DNA of 64,000 nucleotides from Puccinia triticina (Eukaryota; Basidiomycota; Pucciniomycetes; Pucciniales; Pucciniaceae), in assembly GCF_026914185.1 (NCBI RefSeq), contig NC_070568.1, positions 1,488,001 to 1,552,000 of the forward strand, written 5' to 3'. A program made the position numbers and the translations under genes. Shown here piece by piece: positions 11,246 through 23,573 of the stretch. The number at the start of each line of letters is the position of its first letter. Position 1 is the first letter of the stretch. Below the pieces are notes generated by a model that was not told the DNA's origin, did no database searches, and saw only the letters and a program-made list of their open reading frames with translations.

Positions 11246-11752
11246 TGTTGTGATGTGAGAGCATCCGCATCGGTTGCGGATTAAGCGAGGATTAGCGTAA
11301 CTAATCCTCCTCGGCAACCGCATCGGGTCCGATTTAATCGGACTAAACTCCTCCCGGGAGTACGATTTGGAGTAAGCGGGAGTAAAGTTACTCCTCGCTA
11401 ATCCTGGGAGTAAGCGCTGCATGCATATTCACATGCATGCAGACACTCCTCCCCACCCAAAAGTATGCACCAAACACAGCTTACATAAGCTGTAGGTGCA
11501 TACCACATACTTACACAGCTTTTTATCCCGCACCGATGCGGCTGCCGGCCGGGATTAGCGCTAATCCGGGAGTAAGCAGATCTGTTACTCCTCGACTTAC
11601 ACCCGCACCGATGCAGATGCTCTGAGCGCACACAATAGTGTTGATTACATGGAGAGAAACAGAGAACTATATATATGTCTATGTACAAGCATATCTGCGC
11701 CGTAGTCGGCTACATAGAGGATAATAGATATAAGCATATCTATGTCCTAACA
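11246..11752 (-). repeat. 3' LTR of copia-1, with nested MITE
   Basis: TGTTGTGATGTGA...CCTAACA on the plus strand (TGTTAGG...CACAACA in element orientation). Its length is 507 bp, of which 364 bp are a MITE and 3 bp its target duplication, leaving a 140-bp LTR equal to 17291-17430. Confidence 0.92.
11259..11622. mobile_element. 364-bp MITE nested in the LTR
   Basis: Terminal inverted repeats begin GAGCATC(C/T)GCATCGG and contain further palindromes built on GGATTAG, GGAGTAAG and TTACTCC. The flanking direct repeat is TGA (11256-11258 and 11623-11625). The empty site GATGTGAGCGC is seen in the other LTR at about 17298. A 3-bp duplication fits a PIF/Harbinger- or CACTA-related origin, but the terminal motif decides neither. 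Confidence 0.85.
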
Positions 11753-11760
11753 CCCCCCCT
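11753..11760 (-). promoter_or_regulatory. Polypurine tract of copia-1
   Basis: AGGGGGGG (read on the minus strand) directly abuts the 3' LTR, as expected for the plus-strand primer. Confidence 0.8.
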
Positions 11761-11779
11761 GTCGACTAGGCAAAGATTG

Positions 11780-14700
11780 CTATTGTACGCCTAAGACCTT
11801 ACTGGCAAGAAACTCATGTTTTTCTGGAGTAAGTGCCTTAGTAAGTATGTCGGCTAGCTGCTTGTCTGTTGCAATCCAAGAGAGGGTTGCCTTCTTTTCA
11901 AATAGAGCTTGATTAGTAATGTAGTATTCCCGTTCGGTGTGTCTGGTTCTTTTGTTAGAGCTATCATCTTTACCTACTCATATCGCAGATTCATTGTCGC
12001 AAATCAGATGACCGGTGAAACGGTGACCCAGGATATCTTCAATTAGTTGTTGTACCCATAGCAACTGCCGCGTGGCCATACCAAGCGCCATGTATTCGGC
12101 CTGGCAGGTTGATGCCGCTACAGTATGCAGTCGTCGCGCTATCCATAAGATCGGTGCACCGTAAAAGGATAAGAAAATACCATATGAAGAACGCTGATAT
12201 TCGCCGCCCCACCCGGCATCACTGAAACACTGAAGAGGTTTATCAGTTTCACGGGGTTCAATCTTCAGAAATTTGTCCCTGTTGTTAGCAAGATAGTTCA
12301 CTATATGTCGGAGTGCTTTCCAGTGACATGGCGCTGGACATATGCTGAACCTAGCCATGTAGTTCACCGCGTACGCAATATCTGGTCTGGTCCCCACCGC
12401 CAGGTAGCTCAGACCTCCTACAACGGATAGATATGCTGAAGATTGCATGGGGTCGCCTTCTGGATCTTCCGAGCTAGCGCTAAAGTTTGACGGCAAAGGC
12501 GTTTTCGCCAAAGATTTCTGATCCCAGTGATCATGTAAAATCTTATCGATCAGCTTCTTTTGACGGAGGGAGAACTTACCGTGGCCCCTTGTTACTTCTA
12601 CGCCAACAATTGTTTCCACTCCCGATTGCCATTTTATCTCGAGGCAGTTGTGTAAATCCTTCTCCAGTTGCCGGAGGATCTCGTCATTGGAACCCGAAAC
12701 CACTCCGTCATCCACGTGTACCCAAATGGCACCTTTATGAGTCGCATGTTGAAGGATATACAGCAAACTGTCAAATTGACTCGGAGTGTACCCAAGTGAC
12801 TTCAGTTTGCTTTGAAGATGCTTCCACCAGCACCTGGCGGCTTGCTTCGTTCCGTATAGTGCCTTTTGTAATTTGCAAGCATATCCCTTCGGAACATCGA
12901 GTCCTTCAGGCGGTCTGACCCATACTTCTTTGTCTATTGGAGAATGTAGGTAAGCCGCTACAAAATCAAAAGAATACACAGGCCAGTTGCATTTGGCTGC
13001 TATTGTTAGTAGCAAACGTAGCGACACAAAAGTTGCTGTGGGAGCAAAAGTGTCAAGAAATTCCACACCTGCAATCTGAGCGTAGCCTTTTGCAACATAC
13101 CGTGCCTTCAATTTAATCAATTTACCATCGGCCGTCCTTTTCTCGACAAACACCCACCGAGCTCCCATAACTCTCTTTCCAGAAGGGACAAGCTCGATGG
13201 TCCATATCTCGTGGCGAAACAGATTCTGAAGTTCTTCTTGAATGGCTTTGAGCCATGCCTCCTTCTCCGGGTGTTTCAGGATATCCTTGTATGTCTTCGG
13301 GGTGTTTGATTCCGGTGATTTAGTGACTTCCTCGATCTTATCTTGCAGTTTCTCTTGTTCTTGTACCCTGAGTTTGTCGGTAAAATCACCGAGGGCATTC
13401 GCCATCACAAAACGAAGAGCTCGTACTCCTGTCTTTAGCGCAGGGTCAAGGTGTTGTTCATTGGAAGTTTCTTGGGTTCCTGCAAGTTTCAGATCAATAT
13501 CTGCTCGTGGGGGCTTTTCACCAGTAGTCAGCTTGAGAGGATTATCAGAGAATTTTACCCATGCCGATACAACGATCTTGTTGGTGGAAGGTATCCAAAG
13601 CATCCAACCCTTGCCGCCATCAACGTATCCAACTACGCGTGCTTCTGTCGCCCGATCATCCAGTCTCTTTTGTTTTTCCGGAGGCGTCAGCACAAAAGCA
13701 TGAGAACCAAAAACTCTCATGTGGTCCAACGCGGGTTTATAACCATAAAACGCCTGGAAAGGTGTCTGATTTCCACTTACTTTATTCGGGACTCTGTTCA
13801 GAGTGTAGTTAGCCCAAAGAAATGCAAAACCCCAGAAGTTTTGGGGCAGATGACTGTCAGTGAGCACAGCCCTACCCATGTCCGAAACGGTTCTGTTGTA
13901 CCTCTCAATTGCTCCGTTCTGGTAGTGATGGTACGGCAGCAAGCGTTCAGCCCAAATCCCTTTCTCCTTGATGAAGTCCGCCAGGATTTTGGTCTCAAAT
14001 TCCCCTCCGTTGTCAGATCGGATGCATTTGACCCTCTTTCCTGTAGCTGTCTCGAAACGAAGAACTTGATCAATAAGCAACTGGCTAGCTTCACTTTTCT
14101 TGGACAATATTTTGATTTCACTATATGAGGTTGCAATATCACGGATGGCAAGGATATATTTCCCATCGCTGAAAGTGGGGATTTCAAAAGGTCCCATCAA
14201 GTCACATGCAATGATATCAAGGACTCCTACTGGTCTGAAAGTGGGCAGCAGAGTATTAGTGCGAGTTCCTTTTGCAATCATGCAAACTGGACATTTGATG
14301 TCTCCTTTTGGTAAAGTATCCGGAAGTCCAACTCCCAGATTCAACTTAATCATCTTTCTGATACGACGAAGACCTGCATGTCCAAAAACACGATGCCAGA
14401 AAAGGAGCTGCATTTCATCTTTTGTTAGATCAGACTCATGCCAGTTAAAAGATTGTTTATCAACAGGAAACGAGAAGATAAAATTGGAAGATTTGGGAAT
14501 ATCGGTAGAGGGAACAGGTTTTGCAGCTAGGGCATCAGGAGACGAATTATCAATAGCAGGGACAGAGAAAGAACGGGAAATGGTTGAAGAGCAGGGAGTG
14601 GTCTTTTCCAATGATCGGATTATAGGCTTCGGTAGTGTCCAGCATCGCCCCGTCGGATTGAGTTTGCTCGTTAACAGTATAGTACTGTTGCCCAATTGAA

Positions 14701-16921
14701 ACAGAAATGTGTCTGTATCGGAAGCATAAGTGATCCGTATATTAGCACGTCGAAGTGCAGACGGGGAGATAAGGGTGGCATTAGCCTGCTCACAAAACAT
14801 CACACCGTTAACGGAGATGGTTGTTCCATTCATCCCAGGAAAAGTCAGTGTCCCCACCCCTGTGATTGATTCCGAGCAACCGTCAGTTGCAACTCTCAGG
14901 GGGATAGGACGTTTAAGGGATCTGAAGTTGGATAAAGCTAACCTGTCTCCAGTCAGATGATTGGTGGCGCCAGTGTCGGTAATGACATTAGTGCCCAGCC
15001 CAATGGCATCGGCCTTGGCTTCGCCTGTCATTTGGAGCTCGGCGAGTTCGTCATCAATATCACCGACGTCAATATTCTTCGCCGACACATTAGGCTTTTT
15101 GTCGCCATAGTTTGGTCTGTAGGACTCATAGGGCTTGGGATTATTGGTTTGGGCGGTAGCTCTTTGGGAAGGGAAGTTTTGGGGCGTAGGAGCGGGAAAT
15201 GGGAACGGTTGTTGAGAAGGAATACCCGGGAAAATGTGTTGGCCGTATGGAGTGAAATTGGGAGCGACAACAATGGGACAGTATGGAGAATACGGATTTT
15301 GCGGATATGTCGCAGGGTTTTGGAAGATGTTGTTGTTGTTGGCTTTTTGGGGCACCGGCTTCGTCCTTGCAGGACAGGTGGTAGACCAATGTCCGGGTTG
15401 TCGACAAATGTGACAGTTGTTGTTGGGACGAGCAGCGTTAGCAGATACTTCAGCGGGTTCATCAGCCATATCCGAAATAGGGAGAGGGTTAGGTGTCCCA
15501 GCGACCAGATGATGGGGACTTGGAACATCAGGGAACACAGGGGTACTATTGGATGATTCGGAAATGGATACTTGGTTACGGCTGACATCATACATCTTCA
15601 AAAGGTTGTCGAAGGTTGGAGCTTTTTGAAGTACATCAGTGTACATGATGTGCTCAACTCGTTGCGCCATTTCTTGTTTGACGGGGCCGGAACGGAGATT
15701 GCGCTGAAAGATGAGACCAAGGATGTTATCTTTGGTGAAGGTGATGTTGAGATCTTTCAAATCGGTGATCAAGTCGCGCATTCGAGCTCCGCAAGCTGCC
15801 GATGTTGCGAAGGAGTCCGGATCAATTCGCAGAAGGGAATCCAGTGCCGAAATTTGTGCTGCGCGGCACACTGAGTTGAAGCGCGATTTGAGGTTCTTGA
15901 AGCCTTCGTGACAAGTCGTCATTGATGAGATACCGTCTTCGAGGGATTGATCGACCGAGTGTAAGAGTATTGCACGTCCGATCTTCTCATGGTGGATGTT
16001 GGTTGTTGGTTTGTCCCAAAATTCGGAGTTGTACAACACTTGTGAGGCTAACTCACGTAATCGCCTGGCCCACCTGCGGTAGTTGCTGCCGTCGGCCAGG
16101 AGGATGTCCCGTTCTTGGATGAGTTTTACCGCCGACAAAATATTGGATGTGGTATTACGGCGATCCTCCTCGGCAAATCAACGATTGCGGGTGTCGTCAA
16201 TAGCACGGTCCAAAACGTCTTGGCGAGTTTGGGTAGGAGGTGGCGGCAGTTGAGCTTGAGGGTGTGTTGTGGGGAAAGGGTTGTTGGGTGACGGTGTAGT
16301 TGGTGACGGGTGTTGGGGAAAGTTGGATGGTAGGGAATGGTAGGGATAGGGGTAATGCATATAGGGAAAAGGTGGATAGTATCCGTATGGCGAGTTGGCG
16401 AAGTCGGGCATTGGTGGATTGTTTGTTTGAGCTGTACGGTTACGGGGTAGATGCAGAGGGGTCTCGTGATCCTCGTTGAGTTTCGGAGGATTCGTGATGG
16501 TGGTGTCCTCAGTATCCGCTGGCGTTGGCATGGGGTCGGATGGAGGTAAGGGGTTGGGGGGTGGCATGGTAGGTGATGGGGATGGTGCTTTGTTTGTCAA
16601 CGGAGGAAGAGAAGGAGCAGGAGAATTAAAAGGGGTAGGTGTGAAATGGTAATGGGGAATGGGGGGAGTCGGTTGGCGAAAGGAAAAATTGGCTATCGGT
16701 TTCTTTTGTTCGGGAGGGTATGGAGTCGTGGATGAACCGGTGAGGAAAGGTATGTTCAAGGAATCTTGGTTTTGAATTTGTTGATTGCGGATGTGTGTCG
16801 ATGTGGTGAGACCGCCGGTCTGAGCCTGTATGCTCGGTGACGCCGGTCGATTTGAATCAGGAGAGATAGGATTTGTGGTGTGTGTGGGTGGGTTGGGGTT
16901 GGTTTTTGGATCATCAGACAT
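11780..16921 (-). pseudogene. copia-1 gag-pol polyprotein, interrupted by two in-frame TGA codons
   Basis: One frame of 1,714 codons runs from the ATG at 16921 to a TAG at 11780-11782, broken only by TGA at 16178-16180 and 11978-11980. The first 247 codons are a proline-rich Gag extension. In the long middle part (numbered from codon 16138) come a Gag domain, a CCHC knuckle (CHICRQPGHWSTTC, 242-255), the protease motif DTGA (388-391), the HHCC integrase zinc site, the DDE integrase core (CDLMGPF, SDNGGEF, NGAIERYNR), reverse transcriptase with the VHVDD active site, and RNase H (CFSDAGWGGE, CQAEYMALG, CDNESAI). The second stop falls right after DNESAI, where copia RNase H normally continues. 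The order PR-IN-RT-RH is diagnostic of Ty1/copia. Both stops would be removed by a single T-to-C change giving CGA. Confidence 0.93.
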
Positions 16922-17278
16922 AGTAAGATAAAGAAAACAAACTCCAATATGCGAGTCTTGGAAGCCTCGTACGTTTACTAGAAAGAATCGATGAAGGAAG
17001 AAAATACTCGGGACTCTTTATCTGTCCGTACTCTGAAGTTACGCCTTAACTGGCCAGGAGAAGGGTAAAATTCGACGAAAACAGATAAACAGAACTTTTC
17101 TTATCTCGCAACAAGGGTTCAATCTTGTTGGTACCTTGCAACCTTCACGTCGCTACGGGGAATGATGACAGAGATAGGTAGGATAATTGTGAAAGAAAAA
17201 AAAGAAAAAAAAGAACCGTATACTGATGTGAATGGACGATTCTATGAGCAAGGTTCCGTGTTGAGCGAAAAACTTTAA

Positions 17279-17290
17279 GGGCTCATGACC
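17279..17290 (-). promoter_or_regulatory. Primer-binding site of copia-1, anticodon-loop (half-tRNA) type
   Basis: The 12 bases next to the 5' LTR read GGGCTCATGACC on the plus strand. This resembles the anticodon arm of a tRNA-Met (CAT anticodon in a CTCATGA loop) and not a tRNA 3' end. Drosophila copia primes from a tRNA-iMet half cut in the anticodon loop; the same mode is inferred here. Confidence 0.55.
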
Positions 17291-17430
17291 TGTTGTGATG
17301 TGAGCGCACACAATAGTGTCGATTACATGGAGAGAAACAGAGAACTATATATATGTCTATGTACAAGCATATCTGCGCCGTAGTCGGCTACATAGAGGAT
17401 AATAGATATAAGCATATCTATGTCCTAACA
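17291..17430 (-). repeat. 5' LTR of copia-1 (140 bp)
   Basis: This is the undisturbed copy of the LTR. It differs from the other copy at one noticed position (GTGTCGATT versus GTGTTGATT), a CpG to TpG difference. Confidence 0.92.
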
Positions 17431-17435
17431 ACACA

Positions 17436-18681
17436 CACCACACAACACTCGAGGGAAGATGTTATTGTCTTTTCCAAGGACTGTTTGCGCGCAATAGAGA
17501 AGCTTAAGTAGCAATTCCAGGCATTCAAGCTCATTCAAGCCAACAGGAATATCATGACTATCAGCTCTTGTTGGCTTTCTGGGCCAGATTAAAGTCTATG
17601 CGGATAGAAATCGTGGGCGAAGTAAAGAAGTGACCGATTGGGAAGAGGGGATTCTACGAACCATCGATCAGTATCACGGAAATGGCCAATTATCGTCAGC
17701 TTCAACGGATTACAAAAAGACGGAGGATGAAGCTGGCTACATAGATGCTCTGCTTCCTGAGAACAGATCAGGAATCTTTCCAAACCCAGCCCGACCAACG
17801 GCAACGGTAACAGATTAGATCACATCTGGCTTGCCGTTGCAGTTATCGAGGAAAACTCAGGCATATTATTTACATCAACGGCAGCTGGATCTTATCAACA
17901 CTTCTTTCTTAACAAATTGAACCTTTTCAGCCTATCTTAACACAAGCCCCTCTTCGGAGGGCCTGGTACAGCCTGGCTGGCGCAAAGCGCCCCTCGCCAA
18001 GGGCAAGCACTGGAGCATAGTGGTCCCTCCTTTGGAGGGTCCCTGCGGGACGGCGTCCCCCCTCCACAAACGGAGGGACTTGGTTAGGTTAGCTTTTCAG
18101 CCAACAGCCCTGTTCACATTGGGAAATTTAATTCTAATTTTTACAGCACTTAGCATAAAATTCACACAAAATTTTCAACTTGTTCAGAATCCTCAAAAAC
18201 ACCCATATCATGATGTGAAATTGGTTTATGAAATTTTATCCATAAAGATCTTAAAACGTCAATTCAAGAGTGCTCTTGATCAGCCTGGCCGGATTCAAAC
18301 ATCATTCCCTTTGCCCTACTCGATCACGGCTTGGATATTGTCTTTATAAATCATGCTGCATAATTTGAACCGCATGGATCTGAAATAAATAAGTCTCAAA
18401 GCAGAATGTTTTTGTCATTCCACTACCATCTCGGATTGTAGTATTGAGTGCCAACTAATGTGTCTGTGGGCCAGCTACAGATAGATCACGCCGTTCTTTT
18501 GGTACGACATTTGTTGGCGTGGTGTTGTCTCCATGGGCGAGTTGGCAGTGGTCGTCTGGTGGACCGGGGAGTTAATTTAGCCGGCTGGGCTTAGCTAAGC
18601 CATTTTTACTTAAGTAATCCTCTCCCAGCGGGAACCCACCCACCACCCACCACCACCACACCCACCACCGCCACTCCGACG
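17436..18681. other. Intergenic stretch with GC-rich hairpins
   Basis: No gene supported. At about 17944-18090 a cluster of inverted motifs (CCCCTCTTCGGAGGG, GGTCCCTCCTTTGGAGGG, AAACGGAGGGACTTGG) belongs to the dispersed hairpin families. The rest is AT-rich and featureless. The promoter of the METTL14-like gene must lie just before 18682. Confidence 0.5.
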
Positions 18682-20504
18682 ATGGCTTCCCCGAGACCAG
18701 CAGCAGCAGCAAAGGAACTCTCCTCGAAGAAACGGCACAAGCGACTAGCCTACGGCCAGAACTACGTGAGCAGCCCGTGCCCAGGAAACCCACACACACT
18801 CCAAACTAACCAAGCACGAGTGTTGCCCAGATCCCAGAGGAAGAGACCATCCGGAATGACTACTCTCTCCACTACGTCCTCACCGGCTCCCGCCCACAGA
18901 ACCACATCCAGAACACCGCGCTCGAGACCCGGTTTGCAGAGTACCCCAAGCTCAAGAAGCTGCTCCAGCTCAAGCGATCAGTCGTCACCAGCCATGCCCA
19001 TCCGCCAACCTACATCCAAGCAGACCTGCGTCCCGGCCGGACAGACTCCTTCAACCTGCTCGAGCTCAGCCCGGCCCGCTTCGACGTCATCCTGCTCGAC
19101 CCGCCCCTCAAGGAGTACGTCGAGACCTATCCGAGTCTGGCCAGCGATCCCTCGATCACCCGATGTGGCGGGCCCTCCGGCCAGGAGCGGGACTACTGGG
19201 ACTGGGACGAGCTCGAGAGTCTCCCGCTCCCCCAGATCGCCGCCAGCCCCGGCTTCGTCTTCCTCTGGTGCGGCTCCGGCCAGGGCTCGACCCTCGAACG
19301 CGGCCGGGCTCTCCTCGCCAAGTGGGGATACAGGAAATGCGAAGACCTCGTCTGGGTCAAAACTAACCCCTCCTCCCACATCCCCCACCCTCAACAACAA
19401 CCCGCTGCCATCCCCGCCGTCTTCACCCCCACCAAGGAACACTGTCTCATGGGTATCCGGGGCACCGTCCGGCGCTCGACCGATGGCCACTTCGTACATT
19501 GTAACGTCGACACTGACGTCATCGTCTCGGAACCCGATCCAACCGGTAAGCCACTCATCATCATCATCATCCTCCAGGCAAGAGAAGGGCTAACTTGCTG
19601 TTGTTTTTCCGACACATAGATGTGCTTCACAAACCAGAAGAGCTCTACCAACTCATCGAAAACTTCTGTCTCGGTCGCCGCCGGCTAGAGCTCTTTGGTT
19701 CGTCTCGATGTCTCCGCCCAGGCTGGCTGACAATCGGCTCCCACTGTGCTCCGTCGACAACACCCAAGACTGACGAGCAGCCCGTCGACCCTCAGCTTCG
19801 ACCGGTTGCCTACTCACAAGCTGAATATCTATCCAACTTTCTTGACTCTGCTGGCCGGACTCACAACCTCTTACCCCCACATGCCGGTACTGTCCCTCTT
19901 CTCAGAACTTCACATTTTTTTTTTTTTTTCTGATTGTGTCTTTGGTCTGGCCGATCGAATAGATATCGACAACCTCCGACCACGCTCCCCACCCAGTCGA
20001 ATCACCACTGCGGCGATCACTGGCCCAGGTCTAGCGCCGGGAATAGCCTATGCGCTTCCGGGCGGGCTGCCGATCGTCGGGCCCGGCGGGACGATAGTGG
20101 CGACGACGATCAGCGGGCGGAACACGCTCTCGCATCCGTCGGGAGGGCTCGGGCGAGGCCCGGGCAATGCGCTCCTGCCCGGGATGCGTGTCTCTGGGCT
20201 GCGCGACTCCAACAACCAGAGCCACCCAAGGCCGGCCAACGGCCCACATCAACAGCCCTTCACCCAGCACTTCTTCCACCACAACCTCGCCTACCCCTCC
20301 TTCGTACAGACCCACCAATACCCCAACGCCCAGCCCTGGACCGGCCATCCCCAATACATCTACCCCCACCATCATGCCTTCCAGGCCGCCCCCATCGCTT
20401 ACGGCATCCCCCCAAACCAGCCCATCTACTACCCTCCCCCGCAACAAGCCTTCAACCAGCAATTCACTAACCACCATCATAATCATCGTCAACAACAAGA
20501 ACAA

Positions 20505-20539
<35 letters not shown>

Positions 20540-20831
20540 TCAACATCAACAAACCCCCGGCCGCCAATATCCTGCTTACAATAACCATGCGAGCTCTCCC
20601 GTTGACCCTGCCTCAGCCGCGACCAACTGGACGTTCTCGAACCCTCCCCTCCACCAACAACAGCAGCACTACCATCATCACCAGCAGCCACAACAACAAA
20701 ACTCGCAGACGTTTTATCCATCCTATCCCTCCCATCCTCCGAACCTATCAACTAATTACTCCTCTCATGACCTCGTTGCTCATACAAATCAACACCAGGA
20801 CCACCAGCATCAACAACAACATGAATCTTGA
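18682..20831 (+). CDS. METTL14-like MT-A70 family protein (mRNA m6A methyltransferase subunit)
   Basis: Four exons (18682-18765, 18831-19545, 19620-19886, 19963-20831) give 644 aa with all phases agreeing. Residues about 55-265 carry the METTL14 pattern: [34 protein letters not shown], then [13 protein letters not shown] with the motif DPPL at 118-121, later [14 protein letters not shown], and [25 protein letters not shown]14 proteins partner catalytic METTL3 (DPPW) and have EPPL at this spot. A DPPL motif therefore points to the non-catalytic RNA-binding partner, while keeping the aspartate. The C-terminal half is disordered and rich in Gln, His, Pro and Asn, with a polyglutamine tract near 20480-20545. 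Yeast Kar4 is the distant relative. Expected in the nucleus, in a complex with an Ime4/METTL3 homologue not in this window. Confidence 0.85.
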
Positions 20832-22378
20832 TGGCCTCTTTTCTCTCCCTCTTTCCAACTTCCCACTAATTTCACCTCCTTCGGACTTTTCCTTCACACA
20901 CCTGGTACACCCCTCATTCGTCCTCCTTCTCCCTAATAATACCACCAACACGAATCCTAATTTTCTTGCTTGAATAACAGCTTTCTCTCTCTCTCCCCCT
21001 CCTTCTTGAAGATTAGAATGTGAAAGTACATAGAAGTGTAGACAATTGTTCAGAGTGTTCATGTACATATTCCACACTGCTTGAAACCCCCGTGTACATC
21101 TGCCCATCACTCCTTTCCTCTAACCTCTGTGTGTTCTCGATAGCTTGATACAGAAAACGTGTATATTTGGCCACCAAAGAAGCTTGTATATAGTATGTAT
21201 GGATAATTGTGTACATGTGTAGACATAGAATGTATGCAGATATAGATCTTGGTTCGTAGACATATGTATATACATATGTGTGGTGTTTTCTATGTATTTC
21301 TGTGTTTGTGGCTCACGAAGGACCAGTTTAATGTTCCTATGGCTATGTTGGTCAATTCCAGTCTTCCTTCCTGTATGTATGTATTCACCCCAGACCTCTA
21401 ACCTCTATTCTACACTCCTTTGATCCCTATGCACCCACTGCACACACACACACAAACATGACTCCCTATGCTGCCCCTTTCTTACCCTAATTAATACACA
21501 ACTGCTATACTAATAATCATCCAATTTACATACATACATGTCATGTGGTGGGCATCATAATTGGGACGAGGTCGTGGGGGAAGGACAGATGAACTCTGGC
21601 TACGTGAGCTTTGTCTGAGCTTTTGTTGCTCTTGGTGATCATTTTTTTTTTGCAATGATGTACTGCTGCTGATGAGAAAATGTTTCACCAAAAATGTTTA
21701 CACTTTGAGAGTCTGTCACATCCAACCAGTCTGAATGGGGTTGAAAATTTGATGCCATTTTGTGAGGAGTGTCAGTAAAATTATATGAAATTCTTAGCAA
21801 TGTGAATGGGGCTAATGAAAAGCAGGGAACACCACATCTCACGCACACCTTGTGCTATGTGTGCTAGTTACTCCTGAGGAGGTTGGTATAAAGTTATCAA
21901 CTTGTCAAAGCTTGTGTCCCTGCTGTGGCCAACTTAACTAAGTCCCTGTGCTGTGGGTGTGTGATCTTGAAAGGAGGCCTCTGACCGCCCTTGGCGGGAT
22001 GCATGCTTTGACCCCCTTTTTCAGAGCCTAGAATCTGATTTTTGGTGGGATGAATTTTGGGAGCTCTGCAATTCCTTTCCCCCTTGGCATTATTTGGAAT
22101 AAGATAGCGTGGATCATCAGCCAGATTTTCCTCATCCAACCTATAAAATTTGAGGTGGTTGATCATGAAAGTCCTGTCACCCACAGAAATTCCACACAAA
22201 TTCCCAAACTGCTGCATTTACAAGCAATGGTTAACTTGACCACTGCACATTGCGGCTTGTGCAAGGAGGGATTTGTGGGTTACATATCACCTGGAAGTGC
22301 CACATGCAAATTTCCATGCATATAGGCACTGCTGTCCACTCAAAAACATGCCTCCAAGGCAGCTTACATCCAGATTAG
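20832..22378. other. Intergenic stretch downstream of the METTL14-like gene
   Basis: The first several hundred bases are AT-rich with TATGTATATACATATGTG-like repeats and fit a 3' UTR or terminator zone. A 106-codon minus-strand frame at 21897-22217 begins without ATG and matches nothing I know; it is not annotated as a gene. Confidence 0.45.
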
Positions 22379-23045
22379 CTAAGCCTCTCAAATGGAGGGT
22401 CCAGGGGGCCCATCCCAGAGGGCACTCTGTTGGAGAGGCTTATGAATAATATCTGCAGGCTTGCAGACAAAGGAAGGATTTTCAATCCCCAAAAGACAAA
22501 ACCACTGTTTAAAAATTAACAATACATGTACAAAGAACTCTGAATGCATTGTTTTATTTTCAGTACTGATGGGCAACCTCACCCAAATCTTTGAGTCCAA
22601 CGCTCTAAAAATGACTGAAGGAATCCATTTTGAAGGCCAAAGGAATCCTGAAGGTATTCTGTTGCTCTGAAGATCCATTTTTGGATTTTCTGAGAATTTG
22701 CAGGAGTGAATCTCCTATCAGGAACAAAATATAATAATTGAGATGTACAACCTGTGGATTTATGAATCCAAGATGCACAAGGCGTGATGGTTCTTCACTT
22801 TTTTATTAAATTTGAAACATTTGTACAAGAGGGGAAAAGCTGAGATGGAAAGGTTGAGACTAGCACCAAATGAAAGTTGAGAGGGGAGGCTGGCTAGGAC
22901 ACAACAGTTTCCCTCCAGCCTTTTGTGATTTCTCTCTCTGCCAAAATTTTGACTTTGTGCACAAGTCCTCCCTGCTGGAGGGGCGGCTTTGCTGCAAGCC
23001 ACAGCAAGGCTCCCACCAGGGGGGCATTGTGTTAAGTTAGGCTTA
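22379..23045. repeat. Dispersed repeat, copy 1 (667 bp, hairpin-ended)
   Basis: The repeat opens with the hairpin TAAGCCTCTCA...GAGAGGCTTA and closes with a CAAGTCC...CCCACCAGGGGGGCATTGTG hairpin plus TTAAGTTAGGCTTA. It matches 31892-32623 in the same orientation across the whole length, for example GAAGGAATCC(A/G)TTTTGAAGG and CTGAAGATCCATTTTTGGAT. It has no coding capacity and is probably a non-autonomous mobile element. Confidence 0.8.
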
Positions 23046-23573
23046 CATAATGTATGGCTGCATGAGCCCTCTTTTAGGGCCTGTACCATAGGGCATGAAA
23101 ATTGAAATTTTCCAAATTTATTTGCCTCATAATTTCTTGGGACAAAAACTGAGCCTGGCCAAAATGTAGGCTTGAGCCCAAATGTGAAGAATTTCAACAT
23201 TTGAACCCTCCCCTAGTTTTCAATTTTTGTGTACAGGGCAAAAAAAGTTGAAATTTTTTCAAAATTGAGGCCCATGGTACAGGCCCTTAGACTCTACTCA
23301 CTGCTTGACTCCTCTCCGATGTGGTTGCAAGCTCGGGTAGCTTACTCCAGCTGAAATCCAAGCTGGCTAATCCGGTGCAACCTATATTTCCACCGAGTCG
23401 GATGCTCGCAATTACATGAGTCGCATTCTTTGCACATTTGATGCAAGAGGGATGGAGTACATTAGATACAAAACAGCGACAATCTCACGATCTCAAACCC
23501 AAGCTTTTCTACCACTTCTTTAACTCTTGTGTCACTTGACTAGTGAGAAAACACACGAAAAAGAGAAACGGAT
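23046..23573. other. Gene-free gap before ATE1
   Basis: Nothing recognisable apart from AT-rich sequence. It includes the presumed ATE1 3' UTR. Confidence 0.4.

Larger units (their letters stand above)
11246..17430 (-). mobile_element. Complete Ty1/copia retrotransposon (copia-1)
   Basis: The element is bounded by two 140-bp LTRs and flanked by the perfect 5-bp duplication ACACA (11241-11245 and 17431-17435). It is transcribed leftward. One LTR carries a nested 364-bp MITE. After removing the MITE and its 3-bp duplication, the two LTRs have the same length and I find one base difference, so insertion was recent. Primer-binding site, polypurine tract and a gag-pol frame are all present, but the frame has two TGA stops. 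Confidence 0.93.

Noticed and set aside
12487..15911. Several long plus-strand ORFs (up to 225 codons)
   Set aside because: Antisense shadows of the copia-1 gag-pol frame.
18682..19593. 303-codon Ser/Pro/Thr-rich ORF
   Set aside because: Reads through the first METTL14-like intron into the wrong frame; the spliced frame gives the conserved protein.
20167..20973. 268-codon Asn/Thr-rich ORF
   Set aside because: Out-of-frame reading of the Gln/His tail of the METTL14-like protein.
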